NCBI GenBank assembly: GCA_963966105.1
Contig: OZ014531.1
Location: forward strand, 138,386,734-138,450,733
Length of the DNA: 64,000 nt
Direction: 5' to 3'
Source: Volucella zonaria
Taxonomy: Eukaryota; Arthropoda; Insecta; Diptera; Syrphidae
Numbering within the stretch: position 1 is the stretch's first letter; the number at the start of each line of letters is the position of its first letter. Positions 53,281 to 63,851 of this stretch are shown piece by piece. The position numbers and the translations under genes were made by a program. The notes below the pieces were generated by a model, which saw only the letters and a list, made by a program, of their open reading frames with translations, did not search any database and was not told where the DNA came from.

Positions 53281-54078
53281 ATGTGTTCTCTTCAAGTTGT
53301 CCTATTTTCAATTTTTGTAATTTCGGCGCAAGCTTACAATTTATACGGTCCTCCAAAGGAAGCCACTCTAAGCGAGCGTCCGTTTCAAGTGGCGATTTTC
53401 AAAAATGAAATTTATCACTGCTCAGGTGCACTTGTTTCTTCCAAATGTGTGTTGACCGCTTGTTCGTGCATCAGTGATAGGAAGCTCCGCCCAGGCGAAA
53501 CGAAAAGGATTCGTGACTCATTTACTTTGGTGACATATTCAAGGTTTCTTCGAGCAAAGCAGATCAATTGGGGACCTGGCACGGATGCGTTTATTGTCGA
53601 TGGTTGCAATACTCACAGTAATTACAATGATGCAGCGATTCTTTGTTCACGAGATGAGCTTGTGGGAAGTCCTGTTACAATTGTGAAGGATCAGACTATG
53701 GAGAATGTTCGAGGAATTGTATCCGGTTGGGGTCTCACCGTAGAGGGACAAGCTATGATCCTGAACGACTTACAAAGGGCTTATATGAAGATCATAAGCC
53801 TGGAGGAGTGTCGAAGTCAATATTTTGGAATACGTAAGGTACCCGATAGCGCGTTATGTGCAGTAGCGGTTGACGGAGTGCGTGGTTTTTGTGCCGGTGA
53901 TTTTGGGGCACCATTAACACATGGAGAGGGATTGATTGGTATCGCTGTGTCGAGTTTTGGGTGTGACGGGAATACTTTGCCAGGAATATTTACAAATGTT
54001 TCTAGTATTAGTGATTTTATTAACAGTGTTGTGACGGACTTTGAGCATGATATTGAATTGTCTGAATATGACCACTGA
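53281..54078 (+). CDS. Serine protease homologue (catalytically inactive), secreted
   Basis: A single open exon of 265 residues. The signal peptide is MCSLQVVLFSIFVISAQA. The chymotrypsin fold is evident from the N-terminal YHCSGALVSSKCVLTACSCI, NYNDAAILCS, RGIVSGWG and GFCAGDFGAPLTHGEGLIGI. The active-site His motif TAAHC is TACSC and the nucleophile motif GDSGGP is GDFGAP. So His and Ser are lost while Asp (NDAAIL) stays. The family includes many such non-catalytic homologues in insects, which act as binders or cofactors in immunity, clotting or reproduction. The intact frame, signal peptide and AATAAA at 54092-54097 suggest a used gene, not a relic. It starts only 180 bp after LINE debris and has no visible TATA box. 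The specific role is unknown. Confidence 0.85.
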   Translation: MCSLQVVLFSIFVISAQAYNLYGPPKEATLSERPFQVAIFKNEIYHCSGALVSSKCVLTACSCISDRKLRPGETKRIRDSFTLVTYSRFLRAKQINWGPGTDAFIVDGCNTHSNYNDAAILCSRDELVGSPVTIVKDQTMENVRGIVSGWGLTVEGQAMILNDLQRAYMKIISLEECRSQYFGIRKVPDSALCAVAVDGVRGFCAGDFGAPLTHGEGLIGIAVSSFGCDGNTLPGIFTNVSSISDFINSVVTDFEHDIELSEYDH

Positions 54079-54099
54079 TGTTTTTTGTGGAAATAAATT

Positions 54100-54690
54100 A
54101 ATTTATCAAAACATTGTGTCTTCAATTTATTTGCTTCATCTTTCGGGCTTTTAGTATGTGGAGAATTCGTTTGATCTGTCTGCATTTCAAGTGTCGATGA
54201 AAACAGTGATCGAGGACACTCCGAATCGAGCGGCTCCGTTTTACCTGATTCTGATACCTGAGTCTGAGACAGTACACAGGTAGTCGTATTTGACAAGTTC
54301 TACTTCCCCTTGCGATAATATATGTATTTTCCATATCCAGAAGAGAGCGTAGGACATTCGTAGAGTAAATCAACCAAAAACTTAAGCTTCCCCCTTGCAT
54401 GTTTCCGGTTGGATGCTCCTACATTTTATCACTACTGCGCTTGCACTTTGCGTCGTTCAGATGCTAAGCTTCCCGATTCAGAGCATCACTAGAGGTAAAA
54501 CTAAGCTTACAAGTAGGTACTCGTATATTGGCCCACTTTCCTTGATTTTACAATTTTGTTTCATTTAGAACGATTGCGTGAAAAAGATCACCACCAGAGA
54601 AGAAAATGTGACCTTGGATTCATAAATCCTACGTAATCCCTTTTGTAGGCTGCTATATTCCTGAAGTCAATCAATTCTCTTGAACACCTC
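54100..54690. other. Intergenic sequence
   Basis: No supported gene. A minus frame at 53817-54296 is an antisense shadow of the serine protease homologue. It contains TACTCGTA at 54518-54525. Confidence 0.4.
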
Positions 54691-56335
54691 CTTGTCGAGG
54701 TGTCCTACTGCCAATCCTCAATGACCTAAACTCTTCTCCAATCGCTGTTTCTACTTCTTCTAAACTTGAATACGTTTCAATAAAGATAACACTCCCCTGC
54801 AGGTCCCTGTGCGTTATGTGTTTTTACATCCTCCTGGCACAATCTATCAAATGCTACCAACTGGCTCGAGGTAAGAATGCATGTTCTTGGATGATCTTAC
54901 AGACTTTAGCTTATGCCAAGTTAGTGGGGTCTCCAACTATATGGGTAGGCAATTAGACCTCATTTTCACGACTGATCCCATAAACTCCTCCTTCTGACTC
55001 TGTCCCCATTCACTCTCGACCATTGACAACTTTTACACACTACTGCAGCTGCCTCTTCTTAGGACTTTTATAAAGCGAATTTCGGCAAAATTAACGCCTA
55101 TCTTAGTAATTGTGCTTTTGATTTCGCCAATATACCCCTTAAAAATGATCTCTCTATTTTCTACAGAGAATTATTCAATTCTATTTCCCTCTATGTCCCC
55201 TTTTCCCACAATAAAACACCTTCTTCGAGTCCCCCGTGGCATATTCGTAACAAGAGAAACAAATTATGGGCAGTTTTCCTGATTACCCAGTAATACAACA
55301 GAAAATAAGTTACGACAACTTAATGATAAATACTTACCCGGCCCAGATGGCCATATTCTTTAAAAAGAGTTCCTCAACACTGTCCCACCCACTTCCAAAT
55401 CTCTTCCGGTTATCGCCCTATCAAGGTGAATGGAAGTCTTCTTTCATAACACAAATACACAAAAAGGGATTAAAGAGCGAAGTAACTAATTACCACCCCA
55501 TAGCTAAACTTTCATATATACCCAAGCTCCTCGAAAGCATTTTGTACGAAGCCTTAAGCTTCCAGTGCAAATCTCTTATTTCCCCTAATCAACACGGCTT
55601 TCTGAAAACCTCCTGGAATTCGTGTCCTCTGTTCTCTCAGCCTTAGAAAGTGGTAAAGAAGTTGACATTATATCAACTGACTTCAGTAATGCTTTTGAGA
55701 ATATTGTATATCTCCTGTTCAAATTGTCCGTCCTGGGCTTTGAACCCATCTTGTCCATTTTAGGACATCTTCTTATCTGGATAATCGTGTTTATAGTGTT
55801 CGTTTCTGCTCCGCCCTATCGGCCGCTTTCTTGGGCATTTTACATGTTCCTCAAGGTAGTCACCTAGGACCACCCCTCTTCATCCTAATGATCTCGAAAG
55901 GGTCATTCAACACTCAGTACGACGATACCAAATTTTTTAATCCCATTTCTGCTGAGAACTCAATGTCACCAAATGTCAATCGATGACCTTCTCACGTAAG
56001 TGCAACAAGTCTCCTTCCCGAATTTACCTTCACCACAGCCAACTTATATCCCTTGTTCAGTCTATCTGCGACCTTGGCATATTATGCGACAGGGAGCGTA
56101 ATTTCTGCTCACATATTGATAAGATAATTACTAAAGCAAACTTGGCTTCGTTAAAAGATGGTCCAAAGAATTCTGCAACCCATACGTGACCAGTTCCCTA
56201 TGCATCACTTTTGTTCGCCCCCTTCTCGAGTACGCTAACCAAGCGTGGTGTCCCTTTCAACGAGTTCATGTATCCCGAATTGAGAGCATCCAGCGTCATT
56301 TTCTTCGATTTGCGATCCTCTAAACTCATTAACCC
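54690..56335 (+). mobile_element. LINE family A, copy A2
   Basis: Runs from the endonuclease region (54740-55060, base match to 1850-1960) through the RT start (WKSSFITQIHKKGLKSEVTN; LISPNQHGFLKTS) and SALESGKEVDIISTDFSNAF to the tail (DLGILCDRERNFCSHIDKII; RPLLEYANQAW in shifted frame near 56215). Numerous frameshifts and stops occur. It is cut at its right end by mariner D. Confidence 0.8.
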
Positions 56336-56385
56336 TTCCATGCATTTGTTGTTTGTATACAACACCTCACTCTGAGACATAACTC

Positions 56386-57564
56386 ATCGGCTGAAAAGTC
56401 CGTGCCGTTTTATAGTAAAACACAAAATTTTTGCAAAATTCAACTGTATTTATCAATATAGTTGCCTTCGAGGGCGATACACTGATTGAAACGATTTTTC
56501 AATCTTTCGATACCAGTTTTGTAGTACGATTTCGGTTTAGCCTCAAAATAGGTCTCTGTTTCGGCGATTCGGTCTTAAATCTCTTTCCGGCGAGCATTCT
56601 TTTGAGGTCTGCGAACAGGAAATAGTCGCTGGGGGCCAAATCTGGAGAATACGGTGGGTGGGGAAGCAATTCGTAGCCGAATTCATTCAATTTTATTATC
56701 GTTTTCATCGACTTGTGACACGGTGCATTGTCTTGATGAAACAGCACTTTCTTTTTCTTCAAATGCGGCCGTTTTTCTGCGATTTCGTTCTTCAAACGCT
56801 CCAACAACGCAATGTAATAGTCGCTGTTGATAGTCTGCCCCTTTTGGAGATAATCGATGAAAATTATTCCATGTGCATCCCAAAATACGGATGCCATAAC
56901 CTTGCCAGCCGAGGACGAGGTTCGTCGCCTGCTCGCCACTCAGCTGACTGCCGACTTGACTCTGGTGTGAAGTGATGGAGCCAAGTTTCATCCATTGTCA
57001 CATACCGGTGCAAAAATTCGGCTTTATTGCGGTTGAACAGCTTTAAACACTCCTCTGAATCATCAACACGTTGCTGTTTTTGGTCGACTGTGAGCAAACG
57101 CGGCACCCACTTTGAACACAGCTTTCGCATGTCCAAATATTCGTGTATGATATATCCAACACGCCCTTATGATATCATCAGAGCCTCAGCTATCTCGATC
57201 AACTTCACTTTACGGTCATTTGTAATCATTTTGTGGACTTTTTTGATGTTTTCATCTGAAACAGCCTCTTTTGGACGACCACTGCGTGCATCATCTTCGG
57301 TGCTTGTATGACCACTTTTAAATTTTTCAATCCACTTGCGAATGGTTCGTTCGGCTGGTGCAGAGTCCGGGTAACACTTATCAAGCCATTTCTTCGCATC
57401 GGCTGCATTTTTTCCCATCAAAAAGCAATGATAAATCAACACACGAAATTGCTTTGAATCCATTTTTTTCACAATAACAAAAGTTGCTTCACTTACAACG
57501 GTAGATCTCGAGAACTAATCGTCCGACAGCTGTCAAATTTATACACGTATCTTTTGAAGGTTGG
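56386..57564 (-). mobile_element. Mariner copy D (minus strand)
   Basis: A full-length minus-strand transposase lies between ends sharing an imperfect inverted motif (GGCTGAAAAGTCCGTG on the left; ACCTTCAAAAGATACGTG read inward from the right). The exact boundaries are uncertain by a few bases. The right border adjoins piggyBac sequence at a TA (57565-57566). Confidence 0.75.
56439..57472 (-). pseudogene. Mariner transposase, copy D
   Basis: ATG at 57472 (or Met 4) opens FRVLIYHCFLMGKNAADAKK. A stop interrupts after EALMIS (about 57167), and WVPRLLTVDQKQQRVDDSEE then resumes. HRYVTMDETWLHHFTPESSR carries the first Asp. A frame change near 56935 leads into VMASVFWDAHGIIFIDYLQK, LFHQDNAPCHKS (second Asp) and PYSPDLAPSDYFLFADLKRM (third). 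Another shift near 56575 precedes the tail YFEAKPKSYYKTGIERLKNR. D34D spacing is kept, but three breaks inactivate it. Confidence 0.87.
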
Positions 57565-57565
57565 T

Positions 57566-58393
57566 ACTAACTGAGAATGGTATGGATTTAATTCAAGTCG
57601 TGCTGTCTCTTAGAGTAGAATCGAAGCTTGGTCTAATAGATGTGAGATGGTACGACAACAAAGCAGTACAACTTTTGTCGACGGACTATAGTACTCATGC
57701 CGCCGATGGAGCCAAAAGGATAAAAAGTTCATTAAAATTCCACTGCCAAGCATAGTTCAGCAATATAATCGTTTTATGGGTGGTGTGGACTTAGCAGATA
57801 TGCTCTGTGAGTTATATAGGATAAACCATCGGTCCCGAAAATATTATATGCGAATTTTCCGCAGTCTCCAATAGCTGGCGTTTATATGTTATAGGCGCCA
57901 TTGTGAGCTTACCAAAGTCAGCGAAAAAGAAACGCTAACTCTAATTCAGTTCCAAAAACAAATTGCTACTGGATTAATCCATAAAAACGCTTTAAGCCTA
58001 AGGAAATGTGGCCGTCCATCAAGTTCTCCACATATGACTCTAACAACTTCAAAGCGTAGGGCACTTTCCGTAATTCAAATTAAAGACGTTCAATACGATC
58101 AAATTGGCCATTTTCCATCTTATAAAACAAAGCAATCGCGTTGTAAATTTTGTGAAAATGGGTTCACAACTGTGATCTACACTAAATGTAATGTGTCACT
58201 TTGTTTTACGCCAAAAAGAAACTGTTTCACTAATTATCATGTAAAGTAATTTAATTTAAGTATATTTTAATAAATTTTGGACCAGCTATTATTGTTTTCT
58301 AAATAAAACTATGCTCTGCTTTCTTTCGCAAAAAACGTTGCCTTTTTAAAAAAAAAATCGAATTGTTCTGTACAAGTTTGGTGCATTAGAGGG
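57566..58393 (+). mobile_element. piggyBac-family element, 3' half with terminal repeat
   Basis: The coding reads LIDVRWYDNKAVQLLSTDYS, then (shifted) QYNRFMGGVDLADM at about 57760-57790. After KRRALSVIQIKDVQYDQIGH comes the Cys-rich C-terminal domain CKFCENGFTT...CNVSLC...KRNCF at 58135-58245, as in piggyBac transposases. The element ends CATTAGAGGG at 58384-58393 followed by TTAA (58394-58397), the canonical piggyBac end and target. The left half, with the catalytic core, is missing beyond mariner D. Confidence 0.85.
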
Positions 58394-58439
58394 TTAACTA
58401 TTGTAGCATACGCTTGAGGAACGAAGGGACGCAGCAGAC

Positions 58440-59275
58440 ATTCTTTTCATTCACCGACTCCTCTCAGGCTCTTTCGTTGTTTTATCGTTCTAGCTTGTTC
58501 TTCCTTAGCTTGTGTTGTGCGATTCTGTGTGTTACGAGTACTATTGTATGTAACATAGTCGTTGATATTTTTTATTTGACCATCTTTTGAATCTAGAAGT
58601 CACAATAAATGTCCACGTCAAAACGATCATCAGAACCGTCTAAAGAATCAATCAAAAAGAAGAAAGTCGTATGGAATCTGGAAACTAAAATAGAAATTAT
58701 GAAACAATTAGAAAAGGTTGAAAGGCCCTCTGCTATTGGGCGCTTTTTTAACATCAATGAGTCCACAGTTCGGACTATTAGAGCGAATCTAGATTTAATC
58801 AAGACTTCTATTAAAAATGCTACACCTTTTCAGCAAAAAAAATAAACCAAAGCAGGGATGGACAATTTGCTAATCTGTTGGATTGAAGATAATAAAAGAA
58901 AAAGAAATGGAAACGCATGCCTAGTCGAACTTATATCTCCAAGGAAGTAAAAAGGGCATCAGGGTTCAAGGCAGCAAAAGACAGGTTCACCCTCTGGTTT
59001 TGTGGGAATGCCAGTGGATTCTAAGTGCAAGTCACTTCCGATATATCAGTCTGAAACCCTCGAAGTTGTGTTTGTGCCCCAAACAGTCAATGAACCAAGG
59101 AGTCATTGCCACTATAGATGAACCTAAAAAACTCATGCTTCAGGAGTTTTGGCGTAAGTTCAATATTGTGGATGCAATAAAGATCATCAAACCATTTTGG
59201 TGTGACATAAAAAAAAGTCGATGAATGCAGCGGGGAAACAGTTATGGCCAGAGCGCGTAGAAGGCATTGCAGGCG
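58440..59275 (+). mobile_element. Tigger/pogo-like transposon remnant
   Basis: Frame 58609-58845 (MSTSKRSSEPSKESIKKKKV; LETKIEIMKQLEKVERPSAI; NESTVRTIRANLDLIKTSI) is the CENP-B-type N-terminal DNA-binding domain of Tigger/jerky transposases. After a large deletion, 59000-59224 keeps QSMNQGVIATI and LQEFWRKFNIVDAIK, followed by NAAGKQLWPERVEG. That is the end of the DDE domain (MDQGVIA..., ...FWK.yNI.dAI). Stops and shifts show that it is dead. TACGAGTA at 58533-58540 lies in its 5' part. Confidence 0.75.
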
Positions 59276-59289
59276 CCACTCGTGAATGC

Positions 59290-59685
59290 TGTGCAGAAAA
59301 TTTACTTTTACTTCAATGACGGATTGTGGTAGATAGCTTTCAAGACGCGCGTGTGCAAAAAAAAAAATAAATAAAGAAGAAAAAAAATAGTGCAGTGCAG
59401 TGCAAAAAAAAAAATTTCACACAGTGCGGGTATATCCCACCTCTCCCGCTCCTGGTCGAAGTACTGTTGCCTCCAATCGGTCACTGCCGTCACTGCCGGG
59501 CAGTAACTGAGTGTATGCAACAACCGATGGATAGCGGGTTGTGAGTTGTGAGTGAAAATTTTTTGGCGCACTGTTTCATATTGTTGTAAGGGCATAACAC
59601 CTACAGCAATATGATTCGGTAAACCAGGATCAGAATTTTCACTTCGCGACCTTGCTTAGTATCGTCGGTGTTTGTGTTTTCCGTG
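59290..59685. other. Unassigned sequence with A-runs
   Basis: Several poly-A runs and GTGCAGTGCAGTGC at about 59392-59405. No coding frame is supported. Confidence 0.35.
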
Positions 59686-59689
59686 TTTG

Positions 59690-61910
59690 TTTGTTATTAT
59701 GACTTGGGAATTCATATTGGACTTAGCCAATATGCGCGGGCTAAAAAGTGATCACTTTTCTGCATACATCCACGTCTGTAAGTACAGACCGACTATTTTG
59801 ACACTTAGTGAAGCACAGGTATAAATTAATGAAAACTTCATCAGCAAAGCGTGATTTATGATCTTTCCAACGCGTTGATCCACATTTTGCTGACGCTTCA
59901 TCTAGATCCCAAGCTGAGGTACAAAAGCAGCATTCCATAGCGCAGCAATGATGAAACAGGAGAGTACCTGTCGATAGGAAGCTGCATTCCATCACGTAGC
60001 GACGCCGAAACAGGAGAACACCCGTGGGATTAATTCACAAGCACTGGACAACAAGTACATCCGCACTAGGTTAGATTATAAGTTGAATTCTATTGTAAAA
60101 TTAGTTCTTAATCAGACTCAGAATAAAGAGGTTTCAATATACACAATTCTGGCTGGCTTCAACATTCTGGACAGCCAACACCCGAAGGACGGTGTGTTGA
60201 GATCTTCGCAGCAGAAAATAATTTGACCCAGCTTGTAAATGAGCCCACACGAATACCAGACATTGATAGTCATACCGCCAATACTCTGGGCTTGTTTTTA
60301 ACTTCTCTGATAAGTGCTCCGTTGAAATGCTCTCCCCTCTTGGCTCGTCGGACCGTATGTCATATCAGCTAATTTCTCGTACACCCACCACTCAGTTAGA
60401 GAAAAGATGCCTAAAAGAACCGTATGGGAATACGAAAAATCCAATTGTAGCGGACTTAACAGCTTCTTTAGCAATTTCAACTGGTCGTTATGTTTCCTCG
60501 ATAACAACGTGGATGCCGCTGCTGATATGATCACAGACACGATACTCTGTGGAATGAGATCCTTTATTACTCATCGGATGAAGAGTATCCAACCAAAAGA
60601 AAAGGCATGGTACAACTCGAGTTGTAAGGAGGCTGTCAGGGTTAGAAAATTGTTTTTTCGGTCCTACAAGACCAACCCGACAGAGGAAAACCGAAAAAAG
60701 TTTAAACGGGTCAGAAATGACTGTAACGTCTTTCTCAAGCGTGTGGAATTCTAATACGACCAAAACCTGAGGCAAAAAATACTGCAATGTCCCAAAGACA
60801 GTAAAAATGGTTGGTCATTCGTCAAAAACATTAGAAATTCTGCCTCATCCTTACAACAACATTGCAGCTGTCAGCTATTTAGATAAAGCCAATCCGCTTG
60901 CTACACACTTTGCGGCCAGCTCAAAGCTTAAAACTCCCCAATTGTTCTTTGTCTCCGCCTACACTTGAGTACGTCAAATATTCAATAGGGCGAATCTAAA
61001 TTCGTAGTAGCAAGAGTACTTAAAGATCTCAAAATACATAAGTCCGCTGATCCAGATCTTTTATCTCCCCTGCTTCTGAAGAGCTGTTCTTCCTCGCTGG
61101 TAAAACCACTGCGTAAGCTTATTCATCAATCCTATTCTTTAGGACACTTTCCGAGAAGATGGAAAACAGCATTTGTCCAGCCCGTCCCTAAAAAAGGCGT
61201 TTCTTCTTCTATCTCCTCCTACAGACCCATTGCATTTACGTCCCTTCTCTCCAAGGTCATGGAAACGCTGATAAATCGTCAGCTAATGAAATATCTCGTA
61301 ACATGAAAATTTCCCAATGAGCGGCAGTATGGTTTTCGTAGCAACAGATCCATTGGTGATTTGATGGCATGTCTCACCGAAAAGTGGAATCAAAGCGTAC
61401 ATCAATCTGGCGAAAGCAAGATAGTTGCACTTGATATTTCTAAGCCATTTGGCAGAGTTTGGCATCAGGCTCTTTTGTCGAAAATGCGTGCTTTTGGGAT
61501 CGATGACTGTCTTCTTCTATGGATTAGAAATTACCATTCGGAATTTTCAATTCAAGTTGTCTTGGACGGTCTCAAGTCTGATATTCACAAAATAAATGCT
61601 GGTGTGCCCCAGGGCTCCGTTCTGTCTCCAACACTCTTTTCAATTTTCATTCTAATCCAATTTATTCCTTTGCTGATGACAGCACTCTCTGCTTCTCATA
61701 TTCGTTCCCGGACTCACGCCCCTGCTCTTCGGCTGTAGAACGGGAACGGCAGCGTATGTTAAGCTCATTAAATTCCGATATTATTAGTCATACTAATATC
61801 AGTCAATAAATTAACACTCTTGAATACTGACGTATTGTCTGCTGTCTCACTTTGTTTTATCGCTATTTCCACCACCACTGCTCCATTGAAATAGCCAGTA
61901 TAGTCCGTAC
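59690..61910 (+). mobile_element. LINE family D, copy D2
   Basis: 59690-59820 matches the start of D1 (49085-49215). It resumes at 60129 with the endonuclease (matching 49550 on). RT includes LSPLLLKSCSSSLVKPLRKL, RRWKTAFVQPVPKKG, SSYRPIAFTSLLSKVMETLI, RQYGFRSNRSIGDLMA and INAGVPQGSVLSPTLFSIFI. About 22 bp are deleted between this and IQFIPLLMTALSA, so the FADD box is lost. The C-terminal half after 61770 is mostly missing. About 340 bp of endonuclease are replaced by the unrelated block 59825-60128. Confidence 0.82.
59825..60128. repeat. Block of about 300 bp replacing part of LINE D2, with internal tandem similarity
   Basis: Not LINE D. Two related units (GCATTCCATAGCGCAGCAATGATGAAACAGGAGAG type, beginning about 59933 and 59982) share GCATTCCAT and AAACAGGAGA. 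The block ends AATAAAGAGGTTT, like an LTR or transcript end. No TIR or clear target duplication. Confidence 0.45.
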
Positions 61911-62615
61911 CAACCGAGTTTGCCAACGGTCAATTGCGCAGAGAGAGGATTTAAGAGAACAAAAATGGTACGAAAGAGTAAATGTTTTTGCCTGAAGTTT
62001 ACAATGCCTAACCCAACTTAACAAGGCTTAGAACTAAAATGCTGTTGCATAGATTACTTTAATTTTTTTATTATGGCGTCGATAAATGTCAACGCACTTC
62101 ATATGTAATGCTACCTGTTATCTAGGGTGGGATTGGAAAAAAATTCAAATCAGATAATCACAAAACGTTTGCTGTGACACTGTAGTTCTCTAACTTTGCC
62201 AGCAATAATTATCTACGAAAGCATAATGAGTAAAAAATCAAAAACCGTATAGCTACATAGAAACACAATCAAACAATCAATTCATGCGAGACCTTTTGCT
62301 TCATTTATCCAATCTTCATCATGCGCAATCCCATGCAGTACCGACAGATATACAGAACTTGTTTTTTATATTTTATCAGAATTTAATTATCTGGAAGTAA
62401 ATTTGGCATATAAGGATCTACGAGGATCGTACATTTCCTCTCCCATCAGGGGTGTAATTTCTTTTTGGAAAACTGGATATAAACAATGATTATACCTCAG
62501 GTAGAAAATGGCCGTCCCATCAGTGCGCTCCTAACTTCAGTTTAATAGAAGGAAAATTCAAAAGCCACCCTCAGTCAGATCGCAACTGCGATCTTGAAAA
62601 CAATGTTGGGATGTA
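61911..62615. other. Unassigned sequence
   Basis: AT-rich, without a supported gene or recognisable repeat. Confidence 0.4.
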
Positions 62616-63851
62616 TTGGGTGTATAACTTAACTCATGCGGTTTGATAAGAGATGGCGTAACTTGTATTATTCCATTGGAACATGCGTTGGAAAGCTACT
62701 GTCATTGTACGTCATTTCAGTATATGTCATTCATTTGAAGCGTAAACAACAATAATATTTTTTCACTCAAATATGTCGAGCTTTGTGCCTGAAAAAGTGT
62801 TTTTGCGGGGAGTTCTTCTTCATTACTTTAATATGAAGAAAACTGCTGCCGAAAGTCATCGTATTTTGGTGGAAGTTTATGGTGAACATGCGCTAGCTGA
62901 GCGAACGTGCCAAAAGTGGTTTGCACGATTTAAAAGTGGTGATTTTGGCTTGGAAGACGATGAACGTCCTGGGCAGCCAAAAAAGTTTGAAGATGAAGAA
63001 CTGGAAGCATTACTCTATGAAGATTGTTGCCAAACATAAGAAGAGCTTGCAGAATCTTTGGGTGTCACTCAAGCAGCCATTTCAAAACGTTTAAAAGCAA
63101 GGAAATTGGGTTCCACATGAACTCAAGCCGAGAGACGTCGAAAGGCGGTTTACATGTCCGAAATGCTGCTGGAACGCCACAAAAGGAAGTCATTTTTGCA
63201 TCGGATTGTTACTGGTGATGAAAAATGGATCCATTACGACAACCCCAAATGTAAAAAATCATATGTGAAACCCGGCCAATCAGCCAAATCAACGGCAAAG
63301 CCGAATATCCATGGCGCGAAGGTAATGCTCTGTATTTGGTGGGATCAGATGGGTGTACTGTATTATGAGCTGCTAAAACCGGGTGAAACCATCAATGGAC
63401 ACAATTAATCCGTTTGAAGAGAGCAGTGGCCGAAAAAAGCCCGGAATATGCGACCAGACACGAGGCAATAATCTTCCATCATGACAACGCTCGGCCCCAC
63501 ATTGCTATTCCAGTTAAGAACTATTTGGAAAACAGTGGATGGGAAGTCTTACCCCACCCGCCTTATAGTCCAGATCTTGCCCTTTCTGACTACCATTTGT
63601 TCCGGTCGATGCAGAACGCCCTCACTGAAATACGGTTCACATCAGAGCAGAATATCAAAAATTGGCTTGATTCATTCTTGGCTGCCAAGCCGGCGCAGTT
63701 CTTTTGGGGTGGGATCCACAAATTGCCAGAAAGATGGGAAAAAGTCATAGCTTCAGATGGACAATACTTTGAATAATACTATTGTACATGTTTTTCTTAA
63801 ATAAACGTTCAAACTTTGAAAAAAAAACGCACGAATTAAGTTATATACCAA
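62616..63851 (+). mobile_element. Mos1-like (mauritiana-type) mariner, copy F
   Basis: The left end TTGGGTGTATAACTTAACTC follows a TA (62614-62615). The inverted right end is AATTAAGTTATATACCAA. High similarity to copy E throughout. Confidence 0.87.
62773..63775 (+). pseudogene. Mos1-like mariner transposase, copy F
   Basis: MSSFVPEKVFLRGVLLHYFN opens the frame. TAA replaces a codon after DCCQT (about 63037) and indels disrupt KRLKA...WVPHELK. The catalytic parts are VTGDEKWIHYDN, FHHDNARPH and PPYSPDLALSDYHLF with D34D spacing, followed by KLPERWEKVIASDGQYFE. MLCIWWDQMGVLYYELLKPG is intact, unlike copy E. A short deletion lies at GETINGH...N. Inactive. Confidence 0.88.

Noticed and set aside
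53817..54296. 159-codon minus-strand frame over the serine protease homologue
   Set aside because: Antisense shadow of a clearly better supported gene.
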